This document shows, in pieces, positions 35,831-47,110 of a DNA stretch of 64,000 nucleotides. Every line of letters begins with the position of its first letter. Within the stretch, counting starts at the first letter, position 1. The position numbers were made by a program, and so were the translations under genes. Source of the DNA: Elephas maximus indicus (lineage: Eukaryota > Chordata > Mammalia > Proboscidea > Elephantidae); the NCBI RefSeq assembly GCF_024166365.1, contig NC_064834.1, forward strand, positions 60,616,001 to 60,680,000, in the 5' to 3' direction. A model generated the notes under the pieces. It ran no database searches and was not told where the DNA came from. It saw only the letters and a program-made list of their open reading frames with translations.

Positions 35831-35894
35831 CCGCAGAGCCATCGAATCCAGAGACGAAGGCCCTCCGGCAGTCACACGGAGCAATGTACTCACT
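35831..35894 (-). CDS. XPNPEP1: XPNPEP1 coding exon 2 (residues 40-60)
   Basis: It encodes Ser-Glu-Tyr-Ile-Ala-Pro-Cys and continues to Gly-Ser-Ala, plus the first base of codon 61. Acceptor is TTTCCAG|AGTGAG, donor GCGG|GTGAGT. It follows the window's largest intron (about 13.5 kb) and matches the family sequence across its length. Confidence 0.96.
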
Positions 35895-36589
35895 CTGGAA
35901 AACAAAGACAACAAGGAAATGGACCTCAATCAGCTGCTTCACTGACTGTCTTCCACTTGCTCAGCCCTGTGCCAGGCCCAGCAGGGACAGCAGAGGTCGG
36001 GGAACCCCTGTCACCTGCCCTCAAGGAGCCAACAGTCTAGCTGAATAGACAACCTGAACTTTTTTTAATTAGTGCACACTGCAGGAGACCCTAGTTAATT
36101 AAGGGCCAACAGAGCTGTTCCCTTTATTTAGCTTCTATTTCCTCATTCAGAGATCAAAGCAAGTCAACAGAAACAGGTAAAAAAAATTCTCGCCTCACCG
36201 AGATCTTACTCAAAAAACAAACCAATAGCCTCCTCTCTTCCTTGCCACTGACATTTAAGCATCTGTTATTTTTCTGAAAAGTAGGGCTGAATTTCTGTTT
36301 TTAGTGCCAATAATTCTCTAACGTGAGTCTCTTTAGACATAAGCTTGTTTCTGAACTTCCTGTTTGTGTCCCCCTCCAAGGTAGCACCAACGATCTCTCC
36401 CATGCAGACCCTGTCCTTTCCTGTTAGGGAAGGAGCGGAAACACTTCCTCCAATCCAGGAGGCTCAGTGAAATAAAACAAATGTCCAAAGTCACAACAGG
36501 TTCTTCCCTGCCGATAATCCCCCTGCCCCTGAACAGAACGTTGCAGACTGAAGAAAGAGATTCGCATTCATGGGCAAAAGATATGAGGT

Positions 36590-36745
36590 TGAGGTGTGCA
36601 CCTTCTAGTAATAGGCAATGTGGCCCAAGGAGTTTAAGCAACTTGCTCAAAGTCACACAGCTAGTACTTAGCAGAGGCAGTATTGGAACCCGGGCAGTCA
36701 GCTCCAGAGCCTCAACTCTGAAGCCCAATGCCACGCTGCCCCCAT
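36590..36745 (-). repeat. MIR SINE
   Basis: Reversed MIR: caacttgctcaaagtcacac, agctagtacttagcagag, gaacccgggcagtc. Confidence 0.85.
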
Positions 36746-36868
36746 CTGACACCTTATCTCTCATCCTTATAATGACTCTCCAGGACAGACTAACAGGAAA
36801 GAGAAAAACTAAGGTTCATAGAAAATCTTTAAGCAACTTGCCCAATGGCAGGTTAATAGCAGGGCTGA

Positions 36869-37050
36869 GGAGTCCCCGGGTGGCGCAAATGGTTAAGCGC
36901 TCATCTACTAGCCAAAAAGTTGGTGGATCAAACCCACCCAGAGGTGCCTGAGAAGACAGGCCTGGCAATCTGCTTCCAAAGGTTACAGCCTTGAAAATTC
37001 TACGAAGCAGTTCTATTCTGCACGTTAACAACTTGACGGCAACTAATAAC
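36869..37050 (+). mobile_element. Long-form AfroSINE-related SINE, 3' damaged
   Basis: Forward copy beginning agtccccgggtggcgcaaa; includes the long-form block cctggcaatctgcttccaaagg. About 20 bases of the usual 3' region (ggggtcaccatgag) are missing between ctgcac and caacttgacgg. Confidence 0.8.
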
Positions 37051-37636
37051 AAGAACAGGTCTGTTTGAGTCTAGAGTCGCTGCTCCTTCCACTGGTGGTA
37101 GGTTTTTTCCAGGCCCCTGATAGGGTTAATCAATGCTTAAGATGGGAATGGGGCTTCTGGCCAGACCCCAAGGCATTTTTAGGACAGTCAACGTGATGTA
37201 TGTAGCAAAACAAAAAGGTGCTGGACTGGGGTTGAGGAGCCTGGATTCTAGCCCTACGTACATCTGTCTCCCTCCCATTAGTTTTGCCTGAATAAGAGAC
37301 TGCCCTCTCTGCAGCCCAATTTGCTCAATGTTTCAATGAGAAATCCAGGCTGGAAGATCGGAGACCCTTCCTGCCCTCAACTTTGAGTAGACAATGCTAT
37401 AGCAATTCCCTCCACACCAACAGCCCTGTGGCCACACATAAAAAAAGTAGTAAGGTTTAGAGAATCCATGGCTTTAGAAGGTTAGAAGATGAAGAAGGAA
37501 GCAACACTGGTAAGGAGGACTAGCTTAAGACATTTTCACTGTCCAACTGTCCAGTGACCTCACTTATCCTCTCTCCCTTACATGGTCAGAATCTTTTCTT
37601 CTCATTCCATTTTTATCTGAAATTCACCAAATTAAG

Positions 37637-37666
37637 GGGGGGGGGGGCAGAGGGGGGGAAGGAGGT
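37637..37666 (+). repeat. G-rich tract
   Basis: A run of twelve G, then a run of seven G and shorter runs within 30 bp. It could form a G-quadruplex on the strand opposite the gene. Confidence 0.7.
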
Positions 37667-38449
37667 CCACCTCTCCTCTGGAACTGTTGTGAGCAACAAG
37701 TGAGTTAATGTTTTAAAAACCCATCAGAAACCCAAGAGTGCCACACATATGCAATGGAAAAGATATTATTATTCCCTTCTTCCCAGACAACAAAATGGCA
37801 TCTAAGGGACTAGGAAAACTAAGCTAAAAAAATACCTCTTGTGCTAAAGATCACTGGACACAATGCAGAATACACAGAGAGGATCACTCTCAACCGAAAA
37901 AGTGGCTCCACTGCCTCGGGACTCTCCTACCTGTGACTACAGAGGGAGGGAGGCGGCCGAAGAAGGCAGTGCTGGTCTTGGCCTGGCTGGACTCCCATCA
38001 GGGATGCAGCTGTCTAGGAATGTCCCATCCCTATCTGACAAGCAGGGATAGGGGACCCACAAAGATAGACCTAGAGATGCCCATCAGCAAAGGAAGGAAA
38101 AGGTTTCTCCAAAGGGATGTAGACTTAACAGAAGCTGACATGTTTGGTTTGGGACTAAGACAAGATCTGGGCAAAAGCATCCAGACATGACCTAAGTGCT
38201 CGGCACACCAGAAAGACGTCGCTGACCGAGACTGGCCGCAGCCTCACCTCCATGCCAAAAGGCTAAGCAGAGGACAGACAACCACTGGGTCCAGCCCTCC
38301 CAGTCTTTTCCTCTAGCCATGAAGCTGGTAAAGGCCAGGAACATTCTCCCCAGAGAATAGCAAAAGGCTGAAAGGAAGCCAAAGCCGTAGAAAAAAGGCA
38401 AAAAGAAATCACAGCTGTCAGCTTTTTCTCCAAAACCATTCACTTCTCT

Positions 38450-38767
38450 CCATCTCTAACAGGAGTACTCAATCCAAGCCTCTATCATCCCTTATCTTGA
38501 CCACTGTCCCTACAAATATCTACGTATTAGATCATGTTAGCGCCCTTCTTAAAACCCTCCAACAGCTTCCCATCATATTTAGAATAAAATCCAAACCCCT
38601 GATCCAGTCCCCTGGGGCCCCACATGATCTGGTCCTGCTGTCCTCTTGGAACTGTCATCCAACTCTCCCTCCCACTCACCATGCTCCAGCCACACTGGCT
38701 CCTTTCGGCTTTTTGCAGGCCCCAAGCTCATTCCTGCTTCAGGCCTTTGCACATGCTCTACCTTAGG
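38450..38767 (+). mobile_element. L2 LINE 3' end, left part
   Basis: Typical L2 text: cccttcttaaaaccctcc, cttcccatcatatttagaata, ctggtcctgctg, ggcctttgcacatgct. It stops abruptly at about 38767 and resumes near 39345. Confidence 0.8.
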
Positions 38768-39230
38768 CTTCGTGAGGGTTAATGTCATGTGTCGACTTGG
38801 CTAGGCTATGATTCTCAGTGGTTTGCAGACACTGGACTTTGTGACCTTCCATAATGTAATATAATGTAATCATCTTCCATGATGTGATCAGCCAATTAGC
38901 TGAAAGGGGAGTTTCTTTGGGGGTGTGGCCTGCCTCCAGAATATAAATGGATATTCTGGTGAAGTTCACTCTCCTTCAACCCTGCACACTTCTCATTGCC
39001 CTGTCCTCCAGTTCCTGGGATGGAGGCCTGCAGAAGGCTCCAGCATGCTGTTTGACCTGCAGATTTTGGATTCGCCAGACCCACAATCCCATAAGTTAAC
39101 AGAGGTCTCCTACTGGCAGCCTAACCTATGGATTTGGGACTTGCCAGTCCCTACAAATGCATGAGCCATTTTTTTTTTTTTTTTTAAGTAAATCAGTCTC
39201 TCTCTATATATCCATACACACACACACAGA

Positions 39231-39267
<37 letters not shown>

Positions 39268-39344
39268 CACTGGTTTTGTTCCTGTAGAGAAACCAGACGA
39301 AGGCAGGCTTATAAACTCACCCCCGATTGTGGCATAGCTAGCTC
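38768..39344 (+). mobile_element. Interspersed repeat inserted in L2, family not named
   Basis: Starts with gttaatgtcatgtgtcgac followed by ttggctaggc and ends in a T-rich and CA-rich tract then ggttttgttcctgtagagaaacc. This general form (gtcaacttggct ... gagccatt ... ctctagagaacc) recurs in mammalian genomes, but I cannot assign the family. It splits an L2 in two. Confidence 0.55.
39218..39267. repeat. (CA)n microsatellite
   Basis: Interrupted CA dinucleotide tract at the end of the inserted repeat. Confidence 0.9.
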
Positions 39345-39635
39345 CTGCTCATCATTAGATTTCAGTTTGAACATCACCACCACAGAGAGGCACGCCCTGA
39401 CTACCCAGCTAACGTAGCCACCCAGCCACTCTTAACTGTCTGTATAGCACAGTTTTCCAAATGTTTCTTGTGTTAATAAATGTTTTTATACTTTTATCAT
39501 ATTGTCTCCCTCCTCTAGAATGTAAGTTCCAGGAGATCAGGGTGTTTGTCTATCTTGTCTGTCCCTGTACATAGCACAGGTGACACATGGTATGTCCTCA
39601 ATGATATTTACTGAATAAATGAACAAACAGAAAGA
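39345..39635 (+). mobile_element. L2 LINE 3' end, right part
   Basis: Continues L2: gaggcacgccctgactac, gaatgtaagttccaggag, ctgtccctgtacatagcac and a closing tcaatgatatttactgaata. Confidence 0.8.
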
Positions 39636-39769
39636 GGTGAACCTTTCTCCCTCTACCCAGTTAAAATCTTCGGCATCTCTTTGAAGATGGGGGAAGGGGT
39701 CATGAGCCAAGAAATGCAGGTAGCCTCTAGAAACAGAAAAACACAAGGAATAGATTCTCTCCTGGGGCC

Positions 39770-39902
39770 TCCAGAAGGAAGGTAGCCCTGCTGACCTATT
39801 TTAGACTTCTGACCTCCAGAACTGCAAGATAATATATGTGTGCTGTTTGAAGCCACTAAATGTGTGGTAATTTGTTACAGCAGCACTAGGAAACTAATAC
39901 CA
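39770..39902 (+). mobile_element. MLT1-like LTR 3' end
   Basis: Ends typical of MaLR LTRs: acttctgacctccagaactg, agccactaaatgtgtgg, taatttgttacagcagc, ggaaactaatac. Confidence 0.8.
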
Positions 39903-40259
39903 GGAAAAAGACCAGAGGGATTACAACTGGGGTTTCCAACTCAAATACCCTCGGGTATAGGCAGGTTAACAAATGAGTCAAGCAGAACAAGGGGGTGTCT
40001 TTTCTAAAGACAGCAGCTCCTGCTCAGCTCTAATTCCTCTCCTGCTGGAATGCAGGCAACAGGGTGCCAATCTTTAATATTTCAGGAGAAGCTTAGAAAT
40101 GTGTGCTTGTGAGAAATCACTTGATTTTTAAATGTTGGCATCTAATTCAAACTGTGTATGTTACACAGCCAAATAAAGCACATCTGCAAACAGGGTGTGT
40201 CTGAAATCAACCCCTTTTGAGGTATAAAGAGGTTAAACAAGCAGCGAAACAAGCAGAGA

Positions 40260-40640
40260 CAGGGGAGGAGAGATGCCAAGCCACATGAAGATCGCCCAGG
40301 AGCAGACGCTCAAAGAGACAAGGGCCTTCCTCCACAGCCAACAGAGAGCAAAAGCCTTCCGCTAGAGCCGGCACCCTGAATTCGGACTTCCAGCTTCCTA
40401 AACCATGAGAGGGGCCCTGGGGGTGCAGTGGTTAAGTGTTCAGCTACTAACCAAAAGGTTGACAGTTCAAATCCACCAGCCGCTCCTTGGAAACCCTGTG
40501 GGGCAGTTCTGCTCCGTCCTATAGAGTCACTATGAGCCAGAACTGACTCCACGGCAGGTTCTACGTCTACTACTAAACCGCGTTGTTAAAGCCAGCCATC
40601 GTGATATTTCTGTCACAGCAGCACTGGGTGACTAAGACAC
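40260..40640 (+). mobile_element. MLT1-like LTR split by AfroSINE
   Basis: The left part (gagatgccaagccacatga, ctagagccggcaccctgaat) and the right part (gatatttctgtcacagcagc) belong together and are separated by an AfroSINE at 40413-40556. Confidence 0.7.
40413..40556 (+). mobile_element. AfroSINE nested in LTR
   Basis: Forward standard-length copy beginning ggccctgggggtgcag and ending actccacggcagg. Confidence 0.85.
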
Positions 40641-40749
40641 CATCCTTACAATCCAGCTCAACAACCCTCTTCCATGAAGCTTTCCGATCCACTCCAGCTT
40701 TCAGAGGTCTCCCTTGTCTCTGAATCTTACAGGACACTGTCATTTAACC

Positions 40750-40950
40750 AGCAGCGCTTGGGTGGTACAAAGAGTTAAACACCTAACTACTAATCAAAAA
40801 GTTGGTCCAGAGGTACCTCAGAAGAAAGGCCCGGCAATCTGCTTCAAAAGGTCACAGTCTTGAAAACCCTACGGAACACACACTGCTATTCTGCAACATA
40901 CGGGGTCACCATGAGTGAGAACTGACTGCACAGCAGGAGGTTTGGTTTGG
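40750..40950 (+). mobile_element. Long-form AfroSINE-related SINE
   Basis: Forward copy with the block cccggcaatctgcttc. The B-box region is shortened. A 10-bp duplication tcatttaacc / tcatttagcc (40740-40749 and 40951-40960, one mismatch) flanks it. Confidence 0.85.
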
Positions 40951-40978
40951 TCATTTAGCCATAACCTTCTTTGGATAA

Positions 40979-41215
40979 TAACAACAAAAATACTGGCTAA
41001 GATTCACTGAACACCTACCAGTTGCCAGTCACTGTATTCATTTCCTCTAATTCTAATCTTGGTAGCAGCTCTGGAGGGTTTCATCCTCCCCACTTACAGA
41101 TTTAAAAAAAAATGAAACTCAGAGAAGTTACCTTCCCCAAGGCACCACTGCAGTAAGTGGCTGAGACAAGATCTGAACTCGGGTCTGAATTTAAGAAGCC
41201 CACACCCTTGCCACA
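40979..41215 (-). repeat. MIR SINE
   Basis: Reversed MIR: actgaacacctaccag, cactgtattcatttcc, cttacagattt, gaactcgggtctgaa. Confidence 0.75.
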
Positions 41216-41339
41216 CTGCCAAGCATCCTCTTTTAAGTCTGCACAATTGGATTATAAACTCTTCAAGAATAAGGAATACAAGGTATACCTCAAATTTACC
41301 TGTACCTTCATCAACAACATAATAGATGTCTCCTACACC

Positions 41340-41500
41340 CAGGAGTCAGACCTATGTTCAAGCCTACCTCCTCTATTTACTAGCTGTGTAACCTTGGGTT
41401 CGATGTCCTCTTCTGTAAAATGATGATAATAATGTCCATCTCAGAGGGCTGAGGTGTGACATAATGCAATTAATACTTGCTACGCATTTGATTAACTGCA
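41340..41500 (+). repeat. MIR SINE
   Basis: Forward MIR: ggagtcagacctatgttc, actagctgtgtaaccttgg, aatgatgataataatg, ctcagagggctg. Confidence 0.75.
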
Positions 41501-42379
41501 GCTCTTATTACTATGCACCAGGCACTGAGCTAGACTCACCAGGAGACATAAGAAAGTACCTCTCAGAGTGGACAATCTTGGCCAGCAAAATAAGACAGAT
41601 ATCCGTGAAACATCAGCCTAATAAATAGCCAATAAACTCGTCTGAATATGCAATACAGTATTTGCTACAGTTTGAAGGAAGTTCAGAAACTGGCTCAGAG
41701 GTTTGACCTGGGCCACCATGGATTGGTGAGGACTGAGAAGGCAGCCTAGGAAGGGAGAAAGGTATGAGAAGACCAGAAGCAGGAGGTAAGAGGTCTGTGG
41801 GAAGGTGGTGAGGAGATTAGCCTGAGTGCAGAGGCAGGACATTCAAGGGAGAGAGGCAGCAGAGATGCCCAGAAAAGCAGCCTGAAGACAAATGGTCAAG
41901 GACCTCAAACCTCACACTAAGAGGCTTGAACTTTATTCTGAAAGTTCTACAGTGACATTAAAAGTTCAAGAGAAGGGTGGTGACATGGCCAGAGCTGCAC
42001 TTTCTTTCAAGAAGAGTGGTCAACAAGGTCATGTGCGGGATGGAACAAGACAAGTAGAGCTGATGGCTAAGTGCCCAGATAAGAGTGAAGTTACTAGGGC
42101 TTGTGCTGGGGTGATATTTCTTCCTCTCCCCCACCCGCCGCCCCCATAAGCCATGAGCCTGGCCCAGTGCCTCTGACATATCAGGTTCTCAACAAAAACG
42201 AAACTGAATGAGTCAACGGCTGTCTGTCAGCAGGAAGCCCCAGAGTTAGACTTGCAAACAGAGACACAGGCTCCTGTGTTCCCAAATACTAAGACACCTC
42301 CCAGCCTGTGGTATTTTTCTTCTCTCTTAAATGAAACCAAGTCAAGGTGTGTGGGGAAAAAAATGGATAGCTGTCCAAG

Positions 42380-42755
42380 GATTCATGCCCCTTCTTCCTC
42401 AGTGTAGAAAACTCGTTGAAAGTAGCTGCCCAGGTAGGACTTCATTTCCCAGGCCTGCTTGCAACTAGATGGGGTCATGTAACTAGTTCTTACCAGTGGC
42501 ACGTGGGTGGGAAGTGACATTTGGCCAGGAGAGTTAAAACAGGTGTGCCTTGTTCATACTCCTTCCCCTTCCACCAGCTGGAATGGTGGCATTAGAAGAT
42601 GGAAAAAGCCTGGTTCCCAAATCGCTTTTCCTCCTGGTGGAGGAAAGCCATCCCCGCATCAGGAACTCCACTCTGGACTGCTATATGAATAAAACATAAA
42701 CCTCCACGGTACCAGGTCACTGAAACTCTGAGACGTGTTAGTATGGCTGGCATCA
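42380..42755 (+). mobile_element. LTR-like interspersed repeat, family uncertain
   Basis: Contains aggacttcatttcccagg, atggggtcatgtaact, gaagtgacatttgg and ccactctggactgc, an order seen in an old mammalian interspersed repeat that I cannot name with certainty. Confidence 0.5.
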
Positions 42756-43679
42756 CTCTAACACAGTAGATAAAATCACCCTGGGATAAAAATCACTACC
42801 CAAAAGAGAGCATGTTTAAGAAATATAAAACAAAACAGGAGGCCAACGCCAGGAGGAGTAGGAGTTGTGTCCAAAGAGTTTAGGAAAATCTGATTCATGT
42901 CTTCCAGAAGGAAGAACCATAAACAGCCAAAAACTCAAGTTGGCAGAGACCCCTGGCAGATCATGACCCTTTGACTAAGCCAAGCCCAAGAGCAGAATAT
43001 GGGGCCTTACAGATGCGGAGAGGGAGAAATTGGGATTACTAAAAGGCAGTGCTGGCACAGCTCTGGTCCGACCAATGAGTCTCCTGGTCTGGCGCCAGCA
43101 GTGTCCGCAAATCCCAACGGCTGACTTAGATGGCACATGAAAGTGTCCAGAGTACCAGAGAAAATGGACAACTATTCACTGTAAATTTTCTTTGACCCAA
43201 ACACATCAAAACTACCACCCTTGCTCTGGGTTTAAAAAGACAAAAAAAAAAAAAAACCTTTAAAGTTGCAGAAGACAAAGAGAAGCAGACCACTAGAGCG
43301 TCAAAACCTTGAGTAATTTTGCACTGGGGGTATGTTTTCTCTCCAGAAGTATGTGGGTGTGTGTTATTTGTGTTTTGAAAAGTACACAAAGGACAGAATG
43401 CGAGATGCTCCTTTACTTCTCCAACAGTACCCCTTCCCCACCTACAGGAAAAATCCCAACAACCCTGACTCTACCCTAAAAATGAAGCAATTAGGAATAA
43501 CAGCCACAGAGAAGAGCAGCCTCTCTGTTGCTGCGAGACTGCTGTGGCAGGTCACACTCAAAGCCAACCCTTCCTCCTTATTCTTGCAATCCTGTCAAGG
43601 ACCCAGAGTCCTGTTTAACAGAGTCACTCTAACCATGTCTCTCCTCTCCATATAGGAACCAAAACAAGGAAAGTGCGAT

Positions 43680-44225
43680 TTCCCATTTTTTTCTACTGAT
43701 GGCACCACAAACACTCTCAGGTTCCAAACTTCCCAAATTCCCTTGACCAGCTCACCTGCAAGGACCATCATCAATCCATGTCCTACTGCTTCTCCTCTAA
43801 ATTCTTTCCCTGTTTTCTGCTACTAATACCAGAACCAAAGTCCAGGCCCTCTTTACCCTGACTCTGGACTCCTGCAACAGCCTCCTAAAAGGTTTCCCAG
43901 TTTCTAGTGTCTCCCTTCTCCCATCCATACTAAGCACTGCTCCCTCTAATCATGTAACACTCCTGTTCAAAGACCCTTGATGGCTCCCTTCTTTGTAACA
44001 AAAACCTACCCTCCTGATTCTGGTGGTCAAGGCCTCCCAAGACCAGGTATCTATTTTTCTTTCTTCTCCAAGCTTATCATTATTCATGTTTTCCTACTTC
44101 TGTGGATTTGTCTGTTATTTCTTATACCTGCCCATCTCCAAGTATCCAAATTCTACCTGTTCACATTCTAATTCAAATACCACTTCCTCCATGAAGGCTT
44201 CCTTGATTCTACCAGCTTTAAAATA
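43680..44225 (+). mobile_element. L2 LINE 3' end
   Basis: L2-type text: agaaccaaagtccaggccc, tgcaacagcctcctaaa, cttgatggctcccttc, gatggctccc and the later cctccatgaaggcttcctt. Confidence 0.75.
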
Positions 44226-44263
44226 AGCCCCCCTTGCCCATGAATTCAGTCCATACTTTATCT

Positions 44264-44775
44264 AGACCTGTGCTGTTCATTACGGTCGCCACCAGCCGTA
44301 TGTGGCTAAAGAGCACTTGAAATGTGGCTAATGTGACTGAGGAACTGAATTTTTATTTTATTTCATTTCATTTTAATTAATTTACATATAAATTTTAAAA
44401 CTGATACTTAAAATTCAGTTATTAGAAAACCTTTAAGTGAGGCTGGAACAACTCAGGTGCATAGGTCCACTTTTTCAACTGTAAATTTTATGAAATCAAA
44501 ACACAATCAAATACTTCAAATGAAAATTTCTCATCCAAATTTAGATGTTCTATAAGTGTATAATACACACCAGATTGTGAAGACATAGTATGAAAAAAAG
44601 AAATGTAAAATATCACACTAATTTTTTTTATATTGATGATATGTTGAAATATTGTAGACGTGCTAGAGTAATAAAACACATTACTAAAATTAATTTCTTT
44701 TCTTTTAATGTGGTTATGAGAACATTTTAAATTACATATGTGGCTCACAGTATATTTTCAATGGGCAGTACTCCC
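44264..44775. mobile_element. DNA-transposon-like repeat with related ends
   Basis: The left end (tgctgttcattacggtcgcc, tgtggctaaagagc) and the reversed right end (tactgcccattgaaaat, tgagccacatatg) share the pattern of a common mammalian repeat beside 'gtggct' motifs. AT-rich centre. Family not assigned. Confidence 0.45.
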
Positions 44776-44870
44776 AAGTCCTGACCTATGACAACGACCA
44801 CTTTCCATTTTGCGTCAGCATTTGTGTGGCTTATCTACTCTGATCTTTTTTAACGGACTGTTTTCTCTCA

Positions 44871-45038
44871 GAGGAAACCCTGGTGGCGTAGTGGTTAAGC
44901 GCTACAGCTGCTAACCAAGAGGTGGGCAGTTCAAATCCGCCAGGCGCTCCTTGGAAACTCTATGGTGTAGTTCTACTCTGTCCTACAGGGTTGTTATGAG
45001 TCGGAACCAACTCAACGGCAGTGGGTTTGGTTTTTTTG
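44871..45038 (+). mobile_element. AfroSINE (well preserved)
   Basis: Forward copy close to the general form: ctggtggcgtagtggttaag, then B-box ggtgggcagttcaaatcc and 3' end gagtcggaaccaactcaacgg with a T-rich tail. A perfect 11-bp duplication gttttctctca flanks it (44860-44870 and 45039-45049). Confidence 0.95.
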
Positions 45039-45064
45039 GTTTTCTCTCATTCGTCTCTATAATA

Positions 45065-45540
45065 GTAATAACAACAACAATAATAGCAGCTAATATAATG
45101 ACACTTCCTAGGTGCCAGACATGCATTAAGCATTTCACATCTACTAACTCATTTAATCCTGACAACAACCCTATGAGGTAGCGGTGGTCATTGTCGGGTG
45201 CCGTCGAGTCAATTCCAACTCACAGCGACCCAATGTGACAGAGGAGAACTGCCCCATAAGGTTTTCTAGGGTGTAATTTTTACAGGAGCAGATCACTAGG
45301 TCTTTCTCCCTCTGAGTCACTGGTGGGTTCAAACCACCAAGCTTTTGGTTTGCAGCTGAGCGCTTTAATCATTGCACCACCAAGGCAGATACTGTCAAAA
45401 ATCCCCTTTTTGCAGACAGGAAAACTAAGACCCAGAGAGTTTAACTGACACTTAGGAATGTGAAGTAATTTGCCTGAGGCCAAGCAGCTGGCAGGTGGCA
45501 AATCCTGCGTTTGCCCGCAGACAGGCCTAGAGCCCTCGAG
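45065..45540 (-). repeat. MIR SINE split by AfroSINE
   Basis: The left part (tcctaggtgccagacatgc, catttaatcctgacaac, aaccctatgaggta) and right part (tttgcagacaggaaaacta, cagctggcaggtgg) are one reversed MIR interrupted at 45190-45389. Confidence 0.75.
45190..45389 (-). mobile_element. Intermediate-form AfroSINE-related SINE
   Basis: Has standard ends (gtgccgtcgagtcaattcc; tttaatcattgcaccacc) but a middle block (tttttacaggagcagatcac, taggtctttctccc) that differs from both the standard and the long form. It lies inside a MIR. Confidence 0.8.
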
Positions 45541-46299
45541 TTTACCTATACACTAACCTGCCTGCTCTCTGCATCTGCCTCAGTACCTGGCCCCAGGCAC
45601 CGAACAAAAGAAACACAACTTCCCCACATATGCAGGGCAACAGCTAGCTTACAGCACTAGGAATGACAGAGACTATAAAAAGAAAAATGGCCAGGGACAG
45701 GCAGGAACAGAAAGACAACAGAGGACAAAAATTAAAATCTGTGAAGCCTAAGCAGTGACTTCCGCAACAGAGGTAACAGCTGATGTAGAGCAAGGCTGAC
45801 CTTTTATTCTCAGAATGTTCCCGGATGACACATTTTTCTGGGAGTAAAGCCTCACTTTCCTCATCTAGGGAGAAGCCATCCAATTCTGATAGTCAAGGAT
45901 CATTAGCAGGAGATGAAGAGTGGAGAAAAAGTACGGAACATGGGGGCTTGTCATCACCTATGGTTTGGCCAGCCCCATTGTCCTCCCAAAGTTTAACACG
46001 GGACTGCTTTGGGTGTGTTAGGCTTCACCTAATATCAAAGGAAGACACTTTTTAAATATCAACCAGGGTACTCGCCAAAAAAGAGCTTTATGATGGCCAA
46101 TAAAAAAAGTTGCCTCAGGAAGAGCACCTAGGACTCAAGGATATCAAGATAAACTTGGCTTGGCTATAAGAACATCCCTTACTAGTAAACATACAGATTG
46201 TATTCTAAAACCAGGCAAAGAAAAACCAAAACACAAACATTACAAGCTTCCAACATACCCTTAACCAGAAACCTCTGACTTTTAATTCAAGAAACACAA

Positions 46300-47110
46300 A
46301 AAAGTCAATCAAGATGGCTCTTTGACTTTTCGACAATGAGACCACCCCCGAAGTCAAGGCTCACAAATAGAGTTCTGAGGAGTCTTTAGCTGGAGCTCCA
46401 CGACAGCCCCAGCCTGTACGACCCTCTCAGAGAAGTGACCCAATTAATGAAAAACACCACCTATGAATCTAGCAGAGACCCCCATGACATGTAGCCCAAG
46501 CCTCCCAAAGGCTAGGGCTGACAGGTTGGGAGGAGGCAGGGAAAGCCCGCCAGAGGAGCCTCGGCAAAAAAGAAAAAAGGAGCTCTTTGAGGAAATGCTA
46601 GGATCTTACCTCCTTAACCAGTGCAATACCCAGGTCCTCACCTTCTTACAGCTCCTACCGTGACTTGGTCCCAAGCCATGTTCACCAATCTACTTACTCA
46701 ACTAGCCATTATCCAAGGTAAAACTTTGGTTCCCATCTGGCTAGTGAATCTTGTTTGTCTATTCTAGACAATACCAAAGGAGAACAGACGTGAGAAGATT
46801 CGGTTACCAAATCCCACCCTAAGCTGGTGGAGTGGGGTGCCTCAGGGCACTTATTGGCAGAACTAAAAGACTTTTGTAACACTTGTGTGAGCAGGGCAGA
46901 GGCCAGGTCGAGGGGCTGAAGGCCAGAGAGAGACCTGCCTATATGCACAGCTGAGAAGAGGCTGTCCCGATCAAAGAATTGTATCCTCAGCATTCCCGAA
47001 CCTGAGTCATAACCTGTTACTTCCCTAATAAACCCCGTAACTTTTGAGTATGGCCTGTGAATTCTGCGTGGCCACTGCAATGAATTATTGAACCCACCAG
47101 ACAAGTACAG
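46300..47110 (+). mobile_element. LTR-like sequence, family not named
   Basis: Near its right end it carries ttccctaataaaccccgtaac followed by ctgtgaattctgcgtggcc and gaattattgaacccacc. An AATAAA hexamer followed by short R/U5-like sequence suggests a retroviral LTR. Termini and duplications were not resolved. Confidence 0.35.

Noticed and set aside
36481..36951. Open frame of 156 codons on the plus strand
   Set aside because: Runs through a MIR and into an AfroSINE-related element; the translation reflects repeat sequence.
39218..39267. Regularly spaced short repeats considered as a CRISPR-like array
   Set aside because: Simple CA microsatellite with no unique spacers; the genome is mammalian.
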